Assembly: GCA_025352845.1 (NCBI GenBank)
Contig: JANXSC010000656.1
Coordinates: forward strand, 1-6,273
Direction of reading: 5' to 3'
Origin: Opitutaceae bacterium
Lineage (GTDB): Bacteria; Verrucomicrobiota; Verrucomicrobiia; Opitutales; Opitutaceae
DNA length: 6,273 nucleotides
Positions 1 through 6,273 of the stretch are shown here, in pieces. The stretch's first letter is position 1, and each line of letters starts with the position of its first letter. The notes beneath the pieces are model-generated. The model was not told where the DNA came from. It ran no database searches and worked only from the letters and a program-made list of their open reading frames with translations. The position numbers were made by a program, and so were the translations under genes.

Positions 1-175
1 GTCCCGCCGGCGCGGTCGCCGCCTGAAACTGTTCTTCGTCGAAGCGAGCGGCGGTGAGTTTTTCGGAGGGCAGCCGCCAGCACGCGGCTTCGCTGACGAG
101 CACGAGGCCCTTTCCGCGATTGATTGCGCCGGCGAGGTTGAGCACGCCGACCAGCTGATTGTCGTAGCCGACGGC
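1..175 (-). pseudogene. C-terminal tail of a second HDOD domain, probable gene remnant, cut by window edge
   Basis: Directly after the TAA stop of the HDOD gene (178-176), the same frame stays open for 58 codons to the window edge. Its translation aligns without gaps to residues 227-272 of that upstream HDOD protein, with about 13 of 46 residues identical by eye. Shared landmarks are the LN.A helix, a tryptophan, the E-K..AA stretch and a closing E..F. This is the last part of an HDOD domain. The roughly 150 earlier domain residues are absent, because that space is occupied by the neighbouring gene's own coding sequence. No ATG and no ribosome binding site precede it; a GTG lies inside the homologous part. 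I infer a 5'-deleted remnant of a divergent tandem paralogue. The codons look undamaged, so a misassembly or a wrong stop call is also possible. Its end lies outside the window. Confidence 0.55.
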
Positions 176-1045
176 TTACGCCGCGAGCGCGGCGTTGGCG
201 GCGTCGAAGGCCTCCTCCGTCGCGATAATCGCCGGCTCAAAGTCATCCTCGGTCAGGCCCGCAGCCTGCATTTTCTCCGGCGTGATGTCCCACCACGTGT
301 CTTCGCCGCGAAAGCTGCGGCTGACACGTTGGGCCAGGCCGTTGGCGACGTTGAGCAGGACCGCCAGCGGCGGCTCTTCATCCGTCTTTTTCGCCATGTA
401 GTGGCCGCGAATCCCGTCGGCCAGCTCGGGCGGAAACTCCCAATCGTCCAGCAGGATCGCGGTCACCTCGCAGCTCGTGATGCCGAACACCTCGGCTTCC
501 CAAGTCATGTAGTTGGGCCAGCGCGACGAGCTGTAGAGTGGAGAACTGGCGGCGTCGCGCCGGCCGGCGCGATCGAGCACCATCAGGCCCACGGCACGCA
601 GGAGTCCGGCGCTGAAGGCCACGCGCGGATCGATGTCGGCGGGGCGGGCAAGCGCCTCGGCGGCAAAGGCGGCGTAGAGCATGTTGTCGCAAACGAGCTT
701 GGACCCGAGATCGTAGCAGTGGAGGGACGACTCGCTCAGGCGGCCGGCGGTGGCGGTGCCCAGGAGCTTCAGCACCTCCCCGAAGCCGACACTGTTGACC
801 GCTTCTTCCACGGAGGAGATGGTGCGTCCGCCGCTGAACATCGCGCTGTTGCTGATCCGCACGATCTTGGCGGCGAGGGTCACGTCGCGGCGCAGGAGCG
901 CGGAGACCTCGTTCAGTTCGCTGTTCGGATTCTGGAGGATCTGGCCGAGCTTCGAGAGCACGCGGAGATCGGCTGGCAGGGTCCGCGCGATTTCGAGCAG
1001 TTTTTCACGGGTCAAAGACGTTGGGGCGCTGGGAGCGACGAGCAT
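176..1045 (-). CDS. HDOD domain protein (signalling/scaffold, non-catalytic HD-related fold)
   Basis: A 289-residue soluble protein with no signal peptide or membrane helix. One HDOD domain covers roughly residues 12-220, followed by a helical tail. Visible family features are the N-terminal LLEIARTLPADL helix, the RISNSAMFSG..TISSVEEAVNSVGF segment (residues 63-88), GLLRAVG (147-153), WEAEVFGITSCEV (182-194), and DDWEFPPELADGIRGHY (200-216). In true HD hydrolases the GLLRAVG position reads like GLLHDIG, so the metal-binding His-Asp pair is missing. That is usual for HDOD proteins, which act in signalling, stress or cell-cycle control rather than as phosphohydrolases. No receiver, GGDEF or EAL domain is attached, so its partner is unknown. 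ATG at 1045 is the only ATG/GTG/TTG start near the conserved N-terminus apart from a TTG at residue 11. The strong AGGAGG at 1070-1065 is 19 bases away and better placed for another frame. It follows pckG on the same strand after 67 bases. Confidence 0.85.
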   Translation of the reverse strand: MLVAPSAPTSLTREKLLEIARTLPADLRVLSKLGQILQNPNSELNEVSALLRRDVTLAAKIVRISNSAMFSGGRTISSVEEAVNSVGFGEVLKLLGTATAGRLSESSLHCYDLGSKLVCDNMLYAAFAAEALARPADIDPRVAFSAGLLRAVGLMVLDRAGRRDAASSPLYSSSRWPNYMTWEAEVFGITSCEVTAILLDDWEFPPELADGIRGHYMAKKTDEEPPLAVLLNVANGLAQRVSRSFRGEDTWWDITPEKMQAAGLTEDDFEPAIIATEEAFDAANAALAA

Positions 1046-1056
1046 AGCTCTTCCAT
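1012..1056 (-). CDS. Possible 14-codon leader ORF overlapping the HDOD gene start
   Basis: ATG at 1056 lies 8 bases after a perfect AGGAGG, the best ribosome binding site in the pckG-HDOD gap. It opens a frame of only 14 codons (MEELCSSLPAPQRL) that ends in TGA at 1014-1012. This frame overlaps the HDOD start at 1045 in a different register. Its stop overlaps a TTG (TTGA) that is codon 11 of the HDOD frame, just where family conservation begins. It could be a translational-coupling leader. It could also be the true HDOD start, disconnected by a one-base error or mutation, for example in the nearby run of four C. Chance is a third option. No family is recognisable in so short a peptide. Confidence 0.25.
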   Translation of the reverse strand: MEELCSSLPAPQRL

Positions 1057-1064
1057 CGGCGTGG

Positions 1065-1070
1065 CCTCCT
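1065..1070 (-). promoter_or_regulatory. Strong Shine-Dalgarno, AGGAGG
   Basis: A perfect AGGAGG lies on the minus strand in the gap between pckG and the HDOD gene. The spacing is ideal (8 bases) for ATG 1056 and too long (19 bases) for the HDOD ATG at 1045. It therefore bears directly on which start is used. A weaker GGAAG lies 4 bases before ATG 1045. Confidence 0.5.
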
Positions 1071-1080
1071 GGCGCTGAAG

Positions 1081-1110
1081 AAAAATCTGGGGGGTTAAAC
1101 CCCGCTTTTT
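1081..1110 (-). terminator. Short bidirectional terminator-like hairpin after pckG
   Basis: GGGGT (1091-1095) pairs with ACCCC (1099-1103) around a three-base loop. The stem is flanked by five A (1081-1085) on one side and five T (1106-1110) on the other. On the minus strand this gives a GC stem followed by CCAGA and five U, starting only a few bases after the pckG stop. On the plus strand the stem is followed by GC and five U. It is short, with 5 bp and one imperfect side, so termination is probably partial. Read-through into the HDOD gene remains possible. Confidence 0.45.
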
Positions 1111-1112
1111 CG

Positions 1113-2939
1113 CTACATCCGGCAGATTAGCAGCTCGCGCTCGTAAACCATTTCCTTCGGCAGGTGCGCATGGAGGTCGAGGAAGAGTTCCTCGTGGCCC
1201 AGCACCTCGGCGCGCCACGCGGCGCGGTCGAAGGCCTGCAGCTCCTCGAATTTCTCCTCGGGGAAATCCATGCCGGTCCAGTCGATATCCTTGTAGCGCG
1301 GCACCCAGCCGATCGGCGTCTCCTTCGCGCGCCCGCCCGCCCGCACGCGGTCGACAATCCATTTGAGGACGCGCATGTTTTCCGAGAAGCCGGGCCAGAT
1401 GAATTTTCCGTCGGCGTCCTTCCGAAACCAGTTCACGTGGAAAATCCGCGGCGTCTCCGTGAGCTTCCGCTGCATCGAGATCCAGTGGCGGAAATAGTCA
1501 CCCATGTTGTAGCCGCAGAAGGGCAGCATCGCCATCGGGTCGCGGCGCACCTTGCCGATCGTGCCGGCGGCGGCGGCCGTCATCTCGCTGCCCATCGTCG
1601 CGCCGACGTAGACGCCGCTCGACCAGTTGAACGCCTGATAAACCAGCGGCATCGTCGTTGCGCGCCGCCCGCCGAAAATAAACGCGCTGATCGGCACGCC
1701 CTCGGGTTTTTCCCAATCGGGATCGATGGTGGGGCACTGTTTTGCGGGCGCGGTGAAGCGCGCGTTCGGATGCGCGGCCTTGGCGCCTGTGGCCTTCGCA
1801 ATTTCCGGCGTCCAGATTTTTCCCTGCCAGTCGGTCGCCATCTCCGGTGGCTGCTCGGTCATGCCTTCCCACCACACGCCGCCGTCGGGCGTGAGCGCGA
1901 CGTTGGTGAAGATCGTGTTCCTCGCGAGCGAGGCCATGGCGTTGGGATTCGTCGTCTTTGACGTGCCCGGGGCGACGCCGAAAAATCCCGCCTCGGGATT
2001 GATCGCGCGGAGGCGGCCGTGCTCGTCGGGTTTGATCCACGCGATGTCGTCGCCGACGGTCCAGACCTTCCAGCCTTCCTTCAGGAAATGCGGCGGCGGG
2101 ATCAGCATCGCGAAATTGGTCTTGCCGCACGCGCTCGGAAACGCGGCCGCGACGTAGGTCTTCTTCCCCTGCGGATCCTCGACGCCGAGGATCAGCATGT
2201 GCTCCGCCATCCAGCCCTCGTCGCGCGCCATCGCCGACGCAATGCGGAGGGCGAAACATTTTTTGCCGAGCAGCGCGTTGCCGCCGTAGCCCGAGCCGTA
2301 GCTCCAGATCTCGCGCGCCTCGGGGAAGTGGACGATGTATTTCTCCTTGTTGCAGGGCCACGCGACATCCTTCTGCCCCGCGGCGAGCGGCGCGCCCACG
2401 GAGTGGACGCAGGGCACGACGCGTTTGAAATCGGCGTCGATGAGCGCGAAGATTTTTTTCCCGATGCGCGCCATGATGCGCATGTTCACGACGACGTAGG
2501 GCGAGTCCGTGAGCTGCACGCCAATCTGCGACATCGGGGATCCGATCGGGCCCATGCTGAACGGCAGCACATACATCGTGCGCCCCTTCATGCAGCCGGA
2601 GAAGAGACCCTTGAGCGTCTTCCGCATTTCAAACGGATTGACCCAATTGTTCGTCGGGCCGGCGGCTTCCTTCGAGAGGGCGCAGATAAATGTGCGGTCC
2701 TCGACGCGCGCGACGTCTCCGGCATCGGAGCGGGCGAGGTAACAGCCGGGCCATTTTTTCTGGTTCAGTTTGAGAAACGTGCCGGCCGCGACCAGCTGCG
2801 CACAGAGCGCGTTGGATTCCTCCTGCGAACCGTCAACCCAGTGGATCGCGGCGGGCTGGCAGAGGGCGGCCATCTTCTCGACCCACTTCAGCAGGTGCTT
2901 GTTCGTGGCAAGGGGCTTCGCGGGGTTGCGCTTCTTCAT
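1113..2939 (-). CDS. pckG: Phosphoenolpyruvate carboxykinase (GTP)
   Basis: A cytosolic enzyme converting oxaloacetate + GTP to phosphoenolpyruvate + GDP + CO2, the entry step of gluconeogenesis; it can also run in reverse. The product is 608 residues, matching the usual 590-620 of the GTP-dependent family. Landmarks in order are the substrate loop ARVEDRTF (77-84), FSMGPIGSP (127-135), the SGYGGN turn (216-221), KKCFALR (226-232) and EHMLI (246-250) with the expected Mn-binding Lys and His, the P-loop FPSACGKTN (267-275) with the reactive Cys271, kinase-2 VGDD (295-298), PNARFTAP (391-398) and FGGRR (422-426), which places the substrate Asn/Arg and nucleotide-side Arg. All expected catalytic residues are present, so the enzyme should be active. 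The frame stays open 48 codons further upstream, but that part is Arg-rich and unlike the family. ATG 2939 puts the conserved TNKHLLKWV close to the N-terminus as usual. No strong Shine-Dalgarno is visible before it. Confidence 0.97.
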   Translation of the reverse strand: MKKRNPAKPLATNKHLLKWVEKMAALCQPAAIHWVDGSQEESNALCAQLVAAGTFLKLNQKKWPGCYLARSDAGDVARVEDRTFICALSKEAAGPTNNWVNPFEMRKTLKGLFSGCMKGRTMYVLPFSMGPIGSPMSQIGVQLTDSPYVVVNMRIMARIGKKIFALIDADFKRVVPCVHSVGAPLAAGQKDVAWPCNKEKYIVHFPEAREIWSYGSGYGGNALLGKKCFALRIASAMARDEGWMAEHMLILGVEDPQGKKTYVAAAFPSACGKTNFAMLIPPPHFLKEGWKVWTVGDDIAWIKPDEHGRLRAINPEAGFFGVAPGTSKTTNPNAMASLARNTIFTNVALTPDGGVWWEGMTEQPPEMATDWQGKIWTPEIAKATGAKAAHPNARFTAPAKQCPTIDPDWEKPEGVPISAFIFGGRRATTMPLVYQAFNWSSGVYVGATMGSEMTAAAAGTIGKVRRDPMAMLPFCGYNMGDYFRHWISMQRKLTETPRIFHVNWFRKDADGKFIWPGFSENMRVLKWIVDRVRAGGRAKETPIGWVPRYKDIDWTGMDFPEEKFEELQAFDRAAWRAEVLGHEELFLDLHAHLPKEMVYERELLICRM

Positions 2940-3066
2940 GCTCGGCAGCGTGCGGTGGGCGCGGGGGCGAGTAAACCGCAAAGCCGGGCTCCGTGACGCG
3001 GACGAAGTTAATTTTCGTTCAGCATAAGGAGTGGCGTCGCGCGCGTGGGGATTGCAACGTGCGCGC
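2940..3066. promoter_or_regulatory. Divergent intergenic region between pckG and the small membrane gene
   Basis: These 127 bases separate two divergently transcribed starts and must hold the pckG promoter and probably that of the small plus-strand gene. Most of it is GC-rich, with one AT-rich island at about 3005-3030. I could not find a convincing -35/-10 pair with standard spacing on either strand, so no exact promoter is called. An AAGGAG at 3027-3032 resembles a ribosome binding site, but it is about 34 bases from ATG 3067, too far to serve it. Confidence 0.4.
3002..3018. repeat. Short inverted repeat in the divergent promoter region (candidate operator)
   Basis: ACGAA (3002-3006) and TTCGT (3014-3018) form perfect 5-base arms around a 7-base AT-rich centre. 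It lies in the AT-rich island of the divergent region, a typical place for a dimeric regulator to bind. The arms are short enough to arise by chance, and no regulator gene is adjacent. Confidence 0.25.
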
Positions 3067-3234
3067 ATGACCAAGCTCTGCATCTTCGTCGGGATGATGG
3101 TGGGCAGCTATGGGTTTTGGTTTCTCGGCGAAAAACTCGGCTGGGAATTTCTCGGCTGCTTTTTGCTGAGCGGGGTCGGCAGCCTCGCGGGCGTTTACGC
3201 CGGCTGGAAGCTGGCGCGGAAACTGGAGGGGTGA
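3067..3234 (+). CDS. Small two-helix membrane protein, function unknown
   Basis: A 55-residue hydrophobic protein. Helix 1 spans about residues 4-20 (CIFVGMMVGSYGFWFLG), followed by a short polar turn EKLGWE. Helix 2 spans about residues 28-48, and the protein ends in a basic KLARKLEG tail. Helix 2 carries a glycine zipper (G38, G42, G46), a pattern that favours tight helix-helix packing or oligomers. By the positive-inside rule the C-terminal tail, and probably the short N-terminal MTK, face the cytoplasm. ATG 3067 is preferred because it begins just before helix 1. GTG 3031 and TTG 3052 in the same frame would add an Arg-rich lead with no well-spaced ribosome binding site. No good Shine-Dalgarno precedes ATG 3067 either. 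I recall similar short unannotated proteins in Verrucomicrobiota but cannot name a family. It is transcribed away from pckG and towards the receptor gene. Confidence 0.6.
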   Translation: MTKLCIFVGMMVGSYGFWFLGEKLGWEFLGCFLLSGVGSLAGVYAGWKLARKLEG

Positions 3235-3243
3235 GGTGCCGAT

Positions 3244-3317
3244 GTCATGGCGAGGAACGGAGCGACGAAGCAATCCAGCTGGATTGCCGCGGCGCGCTTC
3301 GCGCCCCTGGCAATGAC
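3244..3317. repeat. REP/MITE-like palindromic element between convergent genes
   Basis: A 74-base imperfect palindrome begins with GTCAT and ends with ATGAC. It is centred near a perfect 18-base palindrome GCAATCCAGCTGGATTGC (3270-3287). The right arm carries its own perfect hairpin, GGCGCG-CTT-CGCGCC (3291-3305). The wording (GTCAT.GCGAGGA...GCGACGAAGCAATCCAG) matches, from memory, a dispersed intergenic repeat seen in many unrelated bacterial genomes. It fills nearly the whole 94-base gap between the ends of the small membrane gene and the receptor gene. There it could fold in either transcript and stabilise or stop it. It has no T-tract of a classic terminator and encodes no transposase. 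Only one copy is in the window. Confidence 0.75.
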
Positions 3318-3328
3318 AAGGGTGGAAG

Positions 3329-6273
3329 TCACAGCTTCTTCGTCACCTGCAGCGAATAGGTGCGGCCGCGCGCGATCACGTTGTAAACCGCCGGATCGTA
3401 GCCGCGCGAATCGGCGGAGAGCGGCGGCTTCAAATCGAAGAGGTTGTTGATGCCGAGGCGCACGCTGGTGTTTTTGAACCAGCGGCTTTCCTTCGGCCCG
3501 CGGTAGGTGAGCGAGAGGTTGTAGGAATTTGAATCGTGCACGACGTAGCGATAGTTGTAGGCGCCGTTGTTGAACACGGCCTGGATGTAGCCGGGATTGC
3601 CGAGATCGGCGTATTGGGTCGCGGTGACGGTCGCGTTCACATCGGTGTAGCGACCGAGATAATAGTGACCGAGGCCCGCAGTCCATTGCTTTAGCCGCCA
3701 CGTGAGGTTGGTCGAGCCACGCCAGACGGGCGTCGCGCCTCCGACGTTGGCGCTGTTGCCCGCGCGATATTCTGTGCGCACCGCGCCGGCGGTGGTATAG
3801 GCATGATAGTCGTTCAGGTAACTCCAGTTCGAGTTAAGCGTGACCTGGCCGACGGCGAGCTGCGGCAGGCGATAGGTCACGTCGAAATCGAAGCCGTTCG
3901 TGAATTGCTGCGCGCGGTTGAAATAGGTCGAGCGGATCACATCGATCGCGCCGACGACGGCGCGCTGGTTGCCGGGAGCGACGCGGGCGTTATAGGCGGC
4001 GAACACATCGCGGTCGGCCTGCGTGTCGGGAAAGCGCACGACCGAGGGATCGCCCTTGTAGGCGGGGCCTCCGGAATCGAGCCGAATCTGGTCGATGCGC
4101 GTGCCGGCGGCGAGCGCGGCCTGCGTCGCGGCGAGGAGCGCGGCGGCGTCGTCGGCGATGCCGCCACCCGACGCGATGATGTCCTTCTGCCGGATTTCCC
4201 AATAGTCGACCGAGACGGTGAGGCCCTTGACGCCGGGGATCTCGACGACGAGGCCCGCGGATTTTCCCTTCGAGGTCTCGGGCCTGAGGTTGCGATTGCC
4301 GGAGGCGACGCTGCGGCGGTTCGACGGACCGTCGCCGATCGCGTTGGTGACGATACTGCGGTAGGTGTCCGTGCTGCCGGTCACGGTGCGGATGAGCGTG
4401 CCGGTGAAAAGCTGCGCGAGGTTGGGGGCGCGGAAGCCCTCGTTCTGCGAGGCGCGGACCATGACCCACGGGACGGGTTTCCACGCGACGCCATACTTCG
4501 GCTTCGTGGTGCGGCCGAAGTCCGCATAGTCTTCGGTGCGCCCCGACGCGGAAAATTCGAGCGATTGCACGAGTGGAAGTTTTTGTTCGTGGCCGATGAC
4601 GGGCACGACGGCCTCGGCGTAGAACGCCGTCACATGGCGGTTGCCGTGCGTGTCGGAGTTGGGCGAGAAGCCGAGGAAATCGTTCGAGAGCGGATCGAGG
4701 CCGGAGCTGGCGGGGTTGAGGCCGGCGTAGGGCGGGCGGTAATCGTCGTAGCCCTCGTAGCGAAACTCGCCGCCGAAAGCGCCGCCGATCGTGTTGCCGC
4801 CCCAGATTTTCGCGACGTCGCCCGTGGCGCGGAAATCGACGCTGCCCAGTTTGGTGATGCCGCTGCGGATGAAGCTGGAACGAAACGTCGAGGTCACGCT
4901 GTCGGGATTGGTGAACGTGCCGGTGGAAACGAGCGCGCCGTTGCGCACGGCAAACGTGCGCGTGAACGGATTGAACGCCTTCGCCGGGTCGCTCTGGTTG
5001 AGCGCGGCGATGAGCAGGCTCTTCCGATCCGGCCCTTCCTCGTTGTCGATCACGCGGGCGGCGGAGTAGAGCGCGGCGGTTTCCCACGTCCAGGTCCTGA
5101 AGGCCCGACCGCGCAGGCCGACGAGCCCGCGGTAAACCGAATCGTCCACCCACGCCGTGCGCAGCGCGAGGTCGGTGAGGCGCTTGTTGGTGACGGAGAC
5201 GGCCGAGGGCGTGCCGCTGAGGCGCGGCGTGCCGTCCGCGTTCGGCGAACCGTTGAGTGACCAGAAGCGGTTGCCGAAGGGATTATAGGGATTGGTCGTC
5301 GGCACGATGATGAAGCCATCCGTGCTCTGCGTGATGCCGTCCATTTCACGGTAGGTGAGTGATTCCGCACGATAGAGACTCGCATCGACAAACGCCGTCA
5401 GCTTGTTCGTGAGATCGAACTCCGCGCCGGCGACGACGTTGGTGCGATCGGAGCGCGGCTGGATGACGCGATAGATATTGTTGTTCCAGTAGTAGTCGTG
5501 CGTCACGCCCGCGCGGCTCGGGGCCGCCGTGCCGAAGACCGCGCCGCCCGCCCCGTCGGGCTGGAGCACAAACACGCCCGTGGCCGCCGCCATCGTCGTC
5601 GGCACACCGGCCGGCCGCGAGCCGGCGAACGTCGCGACCGCGCCAAACGGATCGAGCGAGGTGACGGTGCCGATGAGATAGTTGCCGTATTCCGTCGTGG
5701 CGGAGCGGGCGTTGAACGTGGTGTTGGTTGCGACATTCCACGGCGCGGGCGCGATGCCGCTGTGGTCGTTGTCGGCCGCGAAGCCGCGCGCGCGCGCCTG
5801 CATCGCGGCGCGATGGTAGAAATCCGCGGTGAACATCACGCGGCCCTTGCCCTGGGCAAACGTCAGCCCGTGCGTGAGCGTCGAGCGCCACTCCTGGCCA
5901 TCCTTGTATTTCGTCTCGCCGATGCGCAGCGCCAGCTCGGTGCCTACGAAGCGGCGCTGCGTGCTGTAGTTCACCACGCCCGCCACCGCATCCGAACCGT
6001 AGATGGCCGAGGCGCCGTCGCGCAGCACGTCGATGTGATCGAGGCCGCGGTTGGGGAGCTGGTTGACGTTGGCGGAGAGCGCGGGCACGCCCGCCTCCGC
6101 CGCGCTAATCGGGTGGGGCACGAGCCGGCGGCCGTTGAGCAGCACGAGCGTGTTGCCCGACGGGATGCCGCGCAGCGAGATCGCGGCGTTGTCGCCGCGC
6201 GCGGTGGCGCCGAGCGTCGCCGTCTCGTTGAGTGGGAGACCGGTGACTTGCGGCAACGCCTGCAACAAATCCG
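3329..6273 (-). CDS. TonB-dependent outer-membrane receptor, N-terminus outside the window
   Basis: An outer-membrane beta-barrel that takes up a scarce ligand using energy passed on by TonB. It has 980 visible residues, counted from the first complete codon at 6271. The frame is still open at the edge, so the signal peptide, TonB box and start of the plug are missing; the TTG at 6268 is internal (DLLQALP), not the start. The plug runs to about residue 110 and shows SLRGIPSGNTLVLLNGRRL (32-50) and IDVLRDGASAIYGSDAVAGV (80-99). The barrel fills the rest, with alternating aromatic strands, the family motif NEGFRAPNLAQLF (610-622), RPETSKG after it, and a closing NNLFDL...YSLQVTKKL strand. Ligand cannot be inferred: no transport, SusD-like or degradative gene is adjacent. 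The plug wording resembles the large receptor families of Opitutaceae. The last residue is Leu, where most outer-membrane barrels end in Phe or Trp. It converges on the small membrane gene. Confidence 0.93.
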   Translation of the reverse strand, partial: DLLQALPQVTGLPLNETATLGATARGDNAAISLRGIPSGNTLVLLNGRRLVPHPISAAEAGVPALSANVNQLPNRGLDHIDVLRDGASAIYGSDAVAGVVNYSTQRRFVGTELALRIGETKYKDGQEWRSTLTHGLTFAQGKGRVMFTADFYHRAAMQARARGFAADNDHSGIAPAPWNVATNTTFNARSATTEYGNYLIGTVTSLDPFGAVATFAGSRPAGVPTTMAAATGVFVLQPDGAGGAVFGTAAPSRAGVTHDYYWNNNIYRVIQPRSDRTNVVAGAEFDLTNKLTAFVDASLYRAESLTYREMDGITQSTDGFIIVPTTNPYNPFGNRFWSLNGSPNADGTPRLSGTPSAVSVTNKRLTDLALRTAWVDDSVYRGLVGLRGRAFRTWTWETAALYSAARVIDNEEGPDRKSLLIAALNQSDPAKAFNPFTRTFAVRNGALVSTGTFTNPDSVTSTFRSSFIRSGITKLGSVDFRATGDVAKIWGGNTIGGAFGGEFRYEGYDDYRPPYAGLNPASSGLDPLSNDFLGFSPNSDTHGNRHVTAFYAEAVVPVIGHEQKLPLVQSLEFSASGRTEDYADFGRTTKPKYGVAWKPVPWVMVRASQNEGFRAPNLAQLFTGTLIRTVTGSTDTYRSIVTNAIGDGPSNRRSVASGNRNLRPETSKGKSAGLVVEIPGVKGLTVSVDYWEIRQKDIIASGGGIADDAAALLAATQAALAAGTRIDQIRLDSGGPAYKGDPSVVRFPDTQADRDVFAAYNARVAPGNQRAVVGAIDVIRSTYFNRAQQFTNGFDFDVTYRLPQLAVGQVTLNSNWSYLNDYHAYTTAGAVRTEYRAGNSANVGGATPVWRGSTNLTWRLKQWTAGLGHYYLGRYTDVNATVTATQYADLGNPGYIQAVFNNGAYNYRYVVHDSNSYNLSLTYRGPKESRWFKNTSVRLGINNLFDLKPPLSADSRGYDPAVYNVIARGRTYSLQVTKKL

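Noticed and set aside
329..1078. 249-codon plus-strand frame antisense to the HDOD gene
   Set aside because: It is a Gly/Ala/His/Arg-rich shadow of the HDOD coding sequence with no recognisable domain.
2019..2996. 325-codon plus-strand frame antisense to pckG
   Set aside because: The translation is Arg/His/Asp-rich with no family features. The minus strand carries every pckG motif, so this is an antisense shadow.
3052..3066. TTG 3052 or GTG 3031 as the start of the small membrane protein
   Set aside because: Neither has a correctly spaced ribosome binding site, and the added residues are Arg-rich and would precede the first helix without improving the protein.
2940..3083. 48-codon N-terminal extension of pckG to an upstream ATG at 3083
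   Set aside because: The extension is Arg/Ser-rich, unlike the family, would overlap the start of the divergent small gene, and is not needed for a normal-length enzyme.
3195..3701. 168-codon minus-strand frame running through the palindromic repeat into the end of the receptor gene
   Set aside because: Its repeat part gives the typical chance translation of this repeat type (IARGAKRAAAIQLDCFVAP), and the rest is an out-of-frame shadow of the receptor.
3803..5260. 485-codon open frame on the plus strand, antisense to the receptor gene
   Set aside because: It is a GC-rich shadow: its composition is Arg/Ala/Gly/Val/Asp-rich and low in complexity, no domain is recognisable, and the opposite strand encodes a clear receptor across the whole span.

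Overview
The window comes from a GC-rich Gram-negative bacterium. A large TonB-dependent outer-membrane receptor proves an outer membrane. The wording of its plug domain, a GTP-dependent PEP carboxykinase and HDOD signalling proteins together resemble Opitutaceae (Verrucomicrobiota). That assignment rests on remembered family style, not on a search, and is only moderately confident.

Layout from left to right. Positions 1-175 (minus strand) hold an open frame that reads as the end of an HDOD domain. It follows directly, in frame, on the stop codon of a complete HDOD protein at 176-1045 (minus). Upstream of that gene in transcription order lie a small bidirectional terminator-like hairpin (1081-1110) and pckG (1113-2939, minus). 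A 127-base divergent intergenic region (2940-3066) separates pckG from a 55-residue two-helix membrane protein on the plus strand (3067-3234). A 74-base REP/MITE-like palindromic repeat (3244-3317) fills the gap between this small gene and the convergent TonB-dependent receptor (3329 to the window edge, minus), whose N-terminus lies outside the window.

How the genes work together: there is no clear pathway cluster. PckG supplies phosphoenolpyruvate from oxaloacetate for gluconeogenesis. The HDOD protein is a probable non-catalytic signalling or scaffold protein and may be read from the pckG transcript if the hairpin leaks. The receptor imports an unknown ligand, and no TonB/ExbBD, SusD-like or degradative partner is visible. 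I see no CRISPR array, transposase, tRNA or rRNA.

Most of the window is ordinary. The points that deserve a second look are the HDOD tail left after a stop codon, the conflict between ribosome binding site and reading frame at the HDOD start, and the palindromic repeat. I found no convincing new multi-gene system.
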